Assembly: GCA_001817755.1 (NCBI GenBank)
Contig: MHIY01000031.1
Coordinates: 9,739-15,577 of the forward strand
Reading direction: 5' to 3'
From: Candidatus Colwellbacteria bacterium RIFCSPLOWO2_01_FULL_48_10
GTDB lineage: Bacteria > Patescibacteriota > Minisyncoccia > UBA6257 > Colwellbacteraceae
Length of the DNA stretch: 5,839 nt
The position numbers were made by a program, and so were the translations under genes. Below are positions 1 to 3,603 of this stretch, one piece after another (the stretch's first letter is position 1; each line of letters begins with the position of its first letter). The notes beneath the pieces are model-generated. The model was not told the origin of the DNA, made no database searches, and worked only from the letters and a program-made list of their open reading frames with translations.

Positions 1-274
1 AATCCATACAGAACTGCTCATAGTCTCGCGTATGGAGGACGAAGGTATGCCAATATTCATCGACAACCGCCATCCCCAAATGAATGACCAGAATGCGCGG
101 GATGCCTTCGAGATTTTGCAAACGGTCTTGCTTCAGTCTGGCGTTGAGCCACAACCACCTGTATGCCTCTCGGGCAATTTCTTGTGCCTCGGGCAACGAG
201 GATTCATACAATACTCTGAACTTGTTAAGTACGCTGTCGTTCTTATAGTTTAGGGTTTCTTCAAGACTACGCAT
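1..274 (-). CDS. GRDP/DUF1399-like protein, N-terminal part (runs off left edge)
   Basis: The reading frame opens with ATG at 274-272 and stays open to the window edge, giving 91 residues with no stop. A strong Shine-Dalgarno (AGGAGG, 7 nt before the ATG) fixes the start. The N-terminus is soluble and helical, with no signal peptide or membrane segment. Residues about 68-91 contain MAVVDEYWHTFVLHTRDYEQ followed by FC. This fits the pattern D-E-x-W-H-x-F-x-L-x-T-x-x-Y-x-x-F-C, which I recognise from bacterial proteins named glycine-rich domain-containing (GRDP/DUF1399-like). In that family the WH motif is the most conserved feature, and its biochemical role is not established. The gene is divergent from the TrmB-like regulator and shares its promoter region, so it may be a regulatory target. 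I am confident it is coding but only moderately sure of the family, because the C-terminal part is outside the window. Confidence 0.8.
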   Translation of the reverse strand, partial: MRSLEETLNYKNDSVLNKFRVLYESSLPEAQEIAREAYRWLWLNARLKQDRLQNLEGIPRILVIHLGMAVVDEYWHTFVLHTRDYEQFCMD

Positions 275-281
275 GTTCACT

Positions 282-287
282 CCTCCT
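282..287 (-). promoter_or_regulatory. Strong Shine-Dalgarno of the left-edge gene
   Basis: On the minus strand AGGAGG (within AAAGGAGGA) lies 7 nt before the ATG at 274. It is the only canonical full-strength ribosome binding site in the window and decides the start of the left-edge gene. Confidence 0.85.
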
Positions 288-322
288 TTCTTCGCTTGCT
301 CACAAATTTTCAAAGAACTTCA

Positions 323-361
323 TTCTGCCTGGATCGGCAGAAATGGGTTCTCTGCCAATCC
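323..361 (-). promoter_or_regulatory. Overlapping alternative hairpins in the leader of the left-edge gene
   Basis: TTCTGCC (323-329) and GGCAGAA (336-342) form a perfect 7-bp stem with a 6-nt loop. The segment 331-341 can instead pair with 351-361 in an 11-position stem that has one mismatch and a 9-nt loop. Both stems use 336-341, so they cannot form together. If the minus-strand promoter at 374-402 is real, both lie in the transcribed leader of the left-edge gene. They could act as an attenuator-like switch, or the DNA dyads could be protein-binding sites. There is no U-tract, so neither stem is a classical terminator. Confidence 0.4.
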
Positions 362-373
362 GAAGCTAACTTC

Positions 374-402
374 ATTGTTTCAATTTGGTAATCTGTCGTC
401 AA
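374..402 (-). promoter_or_regulatory. Candidate promoter for the left-edge gene
   Basis: On the minus strand the -35 element is TTGACG (402-397, 5/6 to consensus) and the -10 element is AACAAT (379-374, 4/6), with an exact 17-bp spacer. Transcription would begin near 367, giving a leader of roughly 90 nt that contains the two alternative hairpins. The -35 is back to back with the -35 of the plus-strand promoter. Confidence 0.4.
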
Positions 403-414
403 TGGTTGACAACA
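394..414. promoter_or_regulatory. Dyad between the divergent promoters, candidate operator
   Basis: The 21-bp element 394-414 is an interrupted palindrome. TGT-C-GTCAA, TGG, TTGAC-A-ACA pairs at 8 of 9 arm positions, with the single mismatch at 397/411. It contains the -35 elements of both divergent promoters. A second pair of arms, AATCTGTC (390-397) and GACAGATT (463-470), brackets the promoter of the TrmB-like gene. A dimeric regulator bound here would cover both -35 boxes. Part of the symmetry follows automatically from two facing TTGAC boxes, so the operator role is inference. Confidence 0.45.
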
Positions 415-433
415 ATATAAGAAGTGCTAGATT
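406..433 (+). promoter_or_regulatory. Promoter of the TrmB-like regulator gene (extended -10)
   Basis: The -35 is a perfect TTGACA (406-411). After a 16-bp spacer comes TAGATT (428-433, 4/6), preceded by TG at 425-426, which makes an extended -10 (TGCTAGATT). The start site would be near 440, about 32 nt before the ATG at 472. No Shine-Dalgarno is visible in that leader. A small dyad GTTATTAAC (450-458) lies just downstream of the predicted start. Confidence 0.6.
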
Positions 434-471
434 TATATAGGGAATAAGAGTTATTAACAGCTGACAGATTT

Positions 472-1278
472 ATGGAACAGCAAATTTTGAAGAAATTAAT
501 AGATTTTGGCTTGAGCGATAAGGAAGCAAATATCTATATTTCTCTCCTGGAATTAGAGATTGCTTCGGTAAGCAACATCGCAAAACATTCCAACATCAAC
601 CGCAGTTCTGCTTATGTGGTCTTGGAGTCTCTAAAAAAGAAGGGGTTGGTCGGGGTTTCGGATGATAAAAAGATTCAAAGGTACGTTGCCTCCTCACCAG
701 ATATACTTCTCCGGTCGGCAAAGGAATCCGCGGAAAAACAAGAAAAAATCAAAGAAGCCATTGAATCCGTTATTCCCGAACTGAAATCTTTATATAAGGA
801 TATCAAGCACAAACCAATCGTAAAAGTATTTGAAGGACAAGAGGCTACGAAAGAAGCTTATTACAATATCTCACTTTTGAAGACCGATCCAAATGTAAAA
901 GAAATAAGGGTTTACGAAAATCCGGAAGGTTATATAAATGTTTTGCCGAAAGATTGGTTAGACACAGATTACAAAGAAAGAATGAGATTGGGCCTATTTA
1001 TGCATTCAATCTATCCAAAAACTCTAGAATCAACTGAAGTTATTAAAAGATATAGAGCTATGGGGTCCAAGGATGAGCTCATTCAAATTCCTCAAAATAA
1101 ATTTGCATCTTCCTCTAAATTCGCCAATTTAACAATTTGTGGAGACGAAGTCTGGTTTGATTCTCTTAAGGACAACTATTGCATCAATATTAAAAAGCAG
1201 GAGATTGCCGATACTCTGAGAAATCTCTTCGATCTTGGTTTAGAAGCTGCAAGAAATCTAAAAAGAAAAGACCGCTAG
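472..1278 (+). CDS. TrmB-family transcriptional regulator
   Basis: This is a 268-residue DNA-binding protein. Residues about 3-70 are the winged helix-turn-helix of the TrmB family. The opening (LIDFGLSDKEANIYISLLEL) is the usual TrmB-type helix 1, the recognition helix is around RSSAYVVLESLKKKG (44-58), and a basic wing follows to about 70. Residues 77-107 are highly charged and probably form a dimerising coiled coil. Residues 115-260 match the TrmB C-terminal ligand/dimer region, whose fold is phospholipase D-like but non-catalytic; ANLTICGDEVWFDSL (218-232) is typical. TrmB homologues bind sugars or other small ligands, and the ligand here is unknown. The ATG fits the family start although no Shine-Dalgarno is seen. 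The gene is AT-rich compared with its flanks. It is divergent from the left-edge gene, with a dyad between them, so autoregulation and control of that gene are likely inferences. Confidence 0.88.
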   Translation: MEQQILKKLIDFGLSDKEANIYISLLELEIASVSNIAKHSNINRSSAYVVLESLKKKGLVGVSDDKKIQRYVASSPDILLRSAKESAEKQEKIKEAIESVIPELKSLYKDIKHKPIVKVFEGQEATKEAYYNISLLKTDPNVKEIRVYENPEGYINVLPKDWLDTDYKERMRLGLFMHSIYPKTLESTEVIKRYRAMGSKDELIQIPQNKFASSSKFANLTICGDEVWFDSLKDNYCINIKKQEIADTLRNLFDLGLEAARNLKRKDR

Positions 1279-1301
1279 CCAGGTTCTAACCTAACTAGCG
1301 G
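1260..1301 (-). terminator. Rho-independent terminator of the membrane-protein genes, overlapping both stop codons
   Basis: CCGCTAG (1272-1278) and CTAGCGG (1295-1301) form a perfect 7-bp stem. An inner AGGTT/AACCT pairing lies within the loop. On the minus strand the stem is followed by TCTTTTCTTTTT (1271-1260), a good U-tract, so it terminates leftward transcription. On the plus strand no T-run follows, so it is weak or inactive for the TrmB-like gene. The TAG stops of both convergent genes (1276-1278 plus, 1297-1295 minus) lie inside the stem arms. Confidence 0.7.
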
Positions 1302-1954
1302 CGGGAAGGCGGAACTGAAGGCCGCTTCCGAGTTGGAGAATGAGAGGTAAAGAGCACTCTCTGTGGGAACACCAGCAACAGGAATATGAACCCGTTAAAA
1401 AAGTGCATGTAACTGAGGTAGATGGCCGTGGGAACGTCCCAGTTGAGGTAGAGTCCCCTTGAAGGGATCCATACAACGGTTCCAGCGATATTGATCACGC
1501 TCCCCAGGAACCAAAATCCCCAAGCGAATCTACTCTCCGTCCATGGCCTGTGATATGACTTCCAGATGGTTGGAATAACTCCAATGAAATCCACCAGGAC
1601 GCATATAACGAATGCCAGGAATGATGAACCCGTGATCCACCACACTATAGCCGCTACGAGCGCTCCCGCCACACAAACCGAATCAAGTACACTCCACCCC
1701 TTCTCCCCCTTGAAGAGAGACAAGATGGCGACAACGAACGGTCCGGCGATGTACGCGATGGGTACCCAAAGCGTGTCTCCTCCTCCGGAGGCCTTGTAGC
1801 TCGCCCAGAGCATTACTCCGACAAGCGTCAGGATCCACCAGGTGGACTTGCTTGGCTCCGTTTTCCCTTTGATCGTCGAAAAAATATAGGGAATGTAACC
1901 GGCCAGAGAGACGACTCCGGCCGTGATTCCCATCACTTGGCTGAAGTAGGTCAA
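1295..1954 (-). CDS. Seven-helix membrane protein, PQ-loop/SWEET-like, paralogue of its upstream neighbour
   Basis: I place the start at TTG 1954, preceded by GAGGTG with suitable spacing, giving 219 residues starting directly before the first helix. An in-frame ATG at 1996 would add 14 polar residues but has no Shine-Dalgarno. Counting from that ATG, hydrophobic segments lie at about 19-39, 52-68, 75-94, 105-121, 123-141, 157-176 and 187-210. The tail is basic and Pro/Ser-rich. Two internal repeats are visible: GYIPYIFSTIKGKTEP (33-48) and GVIPTIWKSYHRPWTE (139-154), each followed by a Trp-rich helix. This resembles the duplicated three-helix bundles of PQ-loop/SWEET proteins, with P-x-I replacing PQ. 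It is clearly homologous to the protein at 2039-2857, sharing VWW-TGS and the P-T-I-x-K-x-Y and E-x-R-x-A-W elements. The substrate is unknown and transport is only inferred. It lies 84 bp downstream of its paralogue and is probably co-transcribed. Confidence 0.75.
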   Translation of the reverse strand: MTYFSQVMGITAGVVSLAGYIPYIFSTIKGKTEPSKSTWWILTLVGVMLWASYKASGGGDTLWVPIAYIAGPFVVAILSLFKGEKGWSVLDSVCVAGALVAAIVWWITGSSFLAFVICVLVDFIGVIPTIWKSYHRPWTESRFAWGFWFLGSVINIAGTVVWIPSRGLYLNWDVPTAIYLSYMHFFNGFIFLLLVFPQRVLFTSHSPTRKRPSVPPSRR

Positions 1955-1960
1955 TCTTTT

Positions 1961-1966
1961 CACCTC
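1961..1966 (-). promoter_or_regulatory. Shine-Dalgarno supporting a TTG start
   Basis: GAGGTG on the minus strand (1966-1961) leaves 6 nt before TTG 1954 (8 nt counting from GAGG). The upstream ATG at 1996 is preceded by GTCGCAGAA, with no ribosome binding site. This favours the TTG as the start of the membrane-protein gene. Confidence 0.5.
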
Positions 1967-2038
1967 GGTATTGAGTTGTCCGTGTACGCATCGCATTTCT
2001 GCGACGCGCGCCTATGATACCACGCTATTTTAAAACAG

Positions 2039-2857
2039 TCAAACTCTTTTTTCTTCGAGTATATGCGCACGATGCCGGCGGTGGCGCGGTCGAAGGATGA
2101 GCTCGGTCACTATGCCGATCATTATGAAAAGATATATCGGATACGATGCATGCGCGAAGTCCCATTTTTCAACAGCCAAGAGGTTCAGTCCGCCAGCGGA
2201 TAAGGATATAACCCATGCGAGGCGATCTTCGGACTCGGGGTGATAATACGTTTTTCTGATCGTAGGCAGAGCGGCCAAGGCATCGATCGTGATAGTCATC
2301 GCAAGCGCAATGAGCGGAGAACCGGTAAGCCACCAAACGACGAGACAAAGGGCGCAGGAGAAGATTATGTATCGGTCGAACTTAGTCCATCCGCCGACGC
2401 CGTAGCGAATGGAAAGCAATGAGACAGTTATGGTCGCTGCCACATACGCAACGAGCATCCAAATGGTTTCCCGCGCTCCTGAGGAGTAAAAACTCGCAAG
2501 ACCTATCGCGGTCACCAGGGCCCAGATGGACCAACTGGCGCGTTCGGGTTTGGTCTTGCCTTTCACTATGGAATATATGTAGGGCACAAACTCGATTATG
2601 GTAAGAACTCCGGCGAGGATGCCGACATAGCGGCGGAAATCCGGCGAATCTATCATTGCGAGAAGCGACTCGCCAATGGTTCCGTTTTGATACACGAAAT
2701 AGGCCAGTATCACCCAGAAACTAGTCACGCTCCAGGTGAAAAAGATGCCGAGGATTGGGTGTCCATTCTTGCCGCGAGCGATGGAACTCAGATGAAGGAA
2801 AGAAGCGATGAGAGAAAAGATCGCAGAGGCCAGCAAGAGCGGTGCTATGAATGTCAT
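2039..2857 (-). CDS. Multi-pass membrane protein, PQ-loop/SWEET-like, with an extra N-terminal helix pair
   Basis: This is a 272-residue hydrophobic protein with about nine predicted membrane segments, near 4-24, 35-55, 77-97, 106-124, 131-150, 161-178, 180-197, 212-228 and 237-254. Residues 78-225 align along their length with the downstream protein. The shared motif series is FVPYIYSIVKGKTKP (90-104), VVWWLTGS (173-180) and ALPTIRKTYYHPESEDRLAW (196-215). The N-terminal extension (1-70) repeats part of the theme, with SSIARGKNGHP followed by a Trp helix. The protein therefore seems built from three PQ-loop-like units rather than two. The C-terminus is a basic cluster (RPRHRRHR), expected to be cytoplasmic. 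No catalytic site is seen and the substrate is unknown. There is no Shine-Dalgarno at the ATG. A TACAATT sequence (2876-2870) 13 nt upstream could be a -10 for a near-leaderless transcript, but it has no good -35. The 5' end is duplicated upstream at 2897-3000. Confidence 0.78.
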   Translation of the reverse strand: MTFIAPLLLASAIFSLIASFLHLSSIARGKNGHPILGIFFTWSVTSFWVILAYFVYQNGTIGESLLAMIDSPDFRRYVGILAGVLTIIEFVPYIYSIVKGKTKPERASWSIWALVTAIGLASFYSSGARETIWMLVAYVAATITVSLLSIRYGVGGWTKFDRYIIFSCALCLVVWWLTGSPLIALAMTITIDALAALPTIRKTYYHPESEDRLAWVISLSAGGLNLLAVEKWDFAHASYPIYLFIMIGIVTELILRPRHRRHRAHILEEKRV

Positions 2858-2896
2858 AAGGAATTATTTAATTGTAGTAAAAACTATTCATACTCC

Positions 2897-2980
2897 CTAG
2901 CTATCGCGTAAAGATATGGCAAGCGACGAAAAAACCGAGAATCCTCCCGCAATCACCAAAAGCGCTGTTATGAAAGACAT
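2897..2980 (-). CDS. Small hydrophobic ORF (27 aa), a repeat of the first helix of the neighbouring membrane protein
   Basis: ATG 2980 to TAG 2897 encodes a 27-residue peptide (MSFITALLVIAGGFS, then VFSSLAISLRDS), which would be a single membrane helix. It aligns without gaps to the start of the 2039-2857 protein (MTFIAPLLLASAIFS), and the first 27 nt match at 21 positions. A second copy at 3524-3603 differs from it mainly at third codon positions over the conserved core, which argues that the peptide sequence was once, or still is, selected. An extended -10 (TGCTACAAT) sits immediately upstream, so a transcript could be leaderless. It is in the same frame as the downstream gene but separated by three stops. 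It could be a decayed gene start, a small membrane peptide, or a leader peptide. Expression is unproven. Confidence 0.4.
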   Translation of the reverse strand: MSFITALLVIAGGFSVFSSLAISLRDS

Positions 2981-3000
2981 TCCAAGAATTGTAGCAGAAG
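2921..3000 (-). repeat. Direct repeat, copy 1 (promoter plus first-helix module)
   Basis: Positions 2922-2973 match 3543-3594 at 46 of 52 sites, including a 22-bp identical run (2946-2967 with 3567-3588). The match resumes as GCAGAAG (2994-3000 with 3597-3603) after a gap of about 18 bp that is absent from the other copy. The two copies lie in the same orientation about 0.6 kb apart and enclose hicBA. Confidence 0.8.
2988..2996 (-). promoter_or_regulatory. Extended -10 promoter for the small ORF and membrane-protein genes
   Basis: TGC-TACAAT on the minus strand is an extended -10 (5/6 plus TG). No convincing -35 lies at the usual distance, which extended -10 promoters can tolerate. The -10 ends 7 nt before ATG 2980, so the small ORF would be leaderless. 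Transcription could continue into the two membrane-protein genes. A related sequence, TACTACAATT, lies just before the 2857 start, so the promoter seems to belong to the duplicated module. Confidence 0.45.
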
Positions 3001-3028
3001 TTGCGCGGTGTGGACTACTATAGACTGC

Positions 3029-3247
3029 CTATTTATTATCAATAAATTCCTCGATACTTATCTCCGCGTCTCTAATGATCTTATGTATAAGCGATTGGTC
3101 TATGGCTTTATAGTCCGGCACGGTTACCGATTTCCTGTCCGGAGCAGACAACCGCATATGGCTCCCTCTTTGCCTCACAACTTTGTAGCCGAATTTAGCC
3201 AGAACATTGACCAATTTGCGCCCCGATATTGGAGACAGCCTGACCAT
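3029..3247 (-). CDS. hicA: HicA-family mRNA interferase toxin
   Basis: This 72-residue protein has the usual HicA size and a double-stranded-RNA-binding-like fold. The N-terminus (SGRKLVNVLAKFGYKVVRQRGSH) shows the family order: a helix with the G-Y/F-x-x-x-R-Q-x-G-S-H element, then MRLSAP and a strand ending in VTVPDYKAI. His30 in RGSH is the expected catalytic residue. HicA toxins cleave mRNA independently of ribosomes and are held inactive by HicB. The ATG follows the TAG of hicB with no intervening base (TAGATG), which implies translational coupling. No separate Shine-Dalgarno is visible, and no terminator is evident downstream. Key residues are intact, so the toxin is probably functional. 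Confidence 0.92.
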   Translation of the reverse strand: MVRLSPISGRKLVNVLAKFGYKVVRQRGSHMRLSAPDRKSVTVPDYKAIDQSLIHKIIRDAEISIEEFIDNK

Positions 3248-3487
3248 CTAGACGTTTATAGTATGCAAACTTATTTCCTGTGGCTTATATCCGCTAAGCA
3301 CGGCTTTTGCTTCCTTTTCTTCCAGAATCATCTTAATAACCTCACGAATATTTGTTAATGCCTCATCAATTGTTTTGCCCTGTGTGTAACATCCTTCAAA
3401 AAGCGGGCACTCGACAACATAGAAGCCGTTCTCGCCTTTTTCAACAAGCAGTGGTATTTGATGTTTATTGTGCTGATTGATAGCCAT
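3248..3487 (-). CDS. hicB: HicB-family antitoxin, short form
   Basis: This 79-residue protein matches the partial RNase H-like domain of HicB. Residues 19-56 (ENGFYVVECPLFEGCYTQG, then KTIDEALTNIREVIKMILE) carry the C-P-x-x-x-G-C-x-T-Q-G and T-x-x-E-A-x-x-N-I signature. The domain binds and blocks HicA. After about residue 60 only a short tail remains, with no recognisable ribbon-helix-helix or helix-turn-helix. Such short HicB proteins are known, but they lack an obvious means of binding their own promoter. It is first in a two-gene operon, the usual order for HicBA-type loci. The ATG is 11 nt after a good -10, so the leader is only a few nucleotides and no Shine-Dalgarno is present. Confidence 0.92.
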   Translation of the reverse strand: MAINQHNKHQIPLLVEKGENGFYVVECPLFEGCYTQGKTIDEALTNIREVIKMILEEKEAKAVLSGYKPQEISLHTINV

Positions 3488-3513
3488 AATTTGATTTTAT
3501 TCTAAAACAAATT
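3488..3513. promoter_or_regulatory. AT-rich dyad over the hicBA -10 and start
   Basis: AATTTG-A-TTTTA (3488-3499) faces TAAAACAAATT (3503-3513): eleven pairs with one unpaired A and a 3-nt centre. It covers the -10 box and ends directly before the hicB ATG, a typical place for an autoregulatory operator. The AT-richness makes chance symmetry possible. Confidence 0.35.
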
Positions 3514-3527
3514 GGCGAAATTATCAA
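3499..3527 (-). promoter_or_regulatory. Promoter of hicBA
   Basis: On the minus strand TTGATA (3527-3522, 5/6) is followed after exactly 17 bp by TAGAAT (3504-3499, 5/6). It is the best-balanced sigma70-type promoter in the window. The predicted start is about 4-5 nt before ATG 3487, so the message would be nearly leaderless. The -35 overlaps the end of repeat copy 2. Confidence 0.6.
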
Positions 3528-3603
3528 TTTTTATGCGTGGTGAGCGATGAGAAAATCGAGAACCCGCCCGCAATCACCAAAAGCGCTGCTATGAGTGCAG
3601 AAG
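3524..3603 (-). pseudogene. Degenerate copy 2 of the first-helix module (start codon lost)
   Basis: Read on the minus strand, this stretch encodes ALIAALLVIAGGFSIFSSL and then TTHKN and a TGA at 3526-3524. It closely matches the 27-residue peptide at 2897-2980. Within the matched core most differences are synonymous; the amino-acid changes are V to I and T to A. Compared with copy 1 it lacks about 18 bp between GCAGAAG and the ATA codon, which removes the -10 box and the ATG. It begins at the base after the stop codon of the ABC gene (GCAGAAG, 3597-3603) and ends inside the hicBA -35. It is almost certainly not translated on its own. Confidence 0.65.

Noticed and set aside
32..253. Plus-strand 73-codon open frame
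   Set aside because: It is antisense to the left-edge gene, which has a strong ribosome binding site and a recognisable WH motif.
1566..1991. Other open frames across the membrane-protein gene (1566-1799 plus, 1683-1991 minus)
   Set aside because: Low-complexity or Arg-rich translations in alternative frames. The paralogy of the chosen frame with its neighbour settles which is real.
2871..2876. TACAAT as an independent promoter directly before the 2039-2857 gene
   Set aside because: There is no -35 at 16-18 bp and no extended -10 TG. It is kept only as part of the duplicated module.
2240..2911. Plus-strand open frames at 2240-2422, 2419-2604 and 2687-2911
   Set aside because: Shadows of the 2039-2857 membrane-protein gene, with no start signals or family features.
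3008..3358. Plus-strand 116-codon open frame
   Set aside because: It lies antisense to hicA and hicB, both of which are unmistakable on the minus strand, and has no family resemblance itself.
2921..3603. CRISPR array or insertion sequence
   Set aside because: There are only two direct copies about 0.6 kb apart with genes between them, no short regular spacers, no transposase and no terminal inverted repeats.
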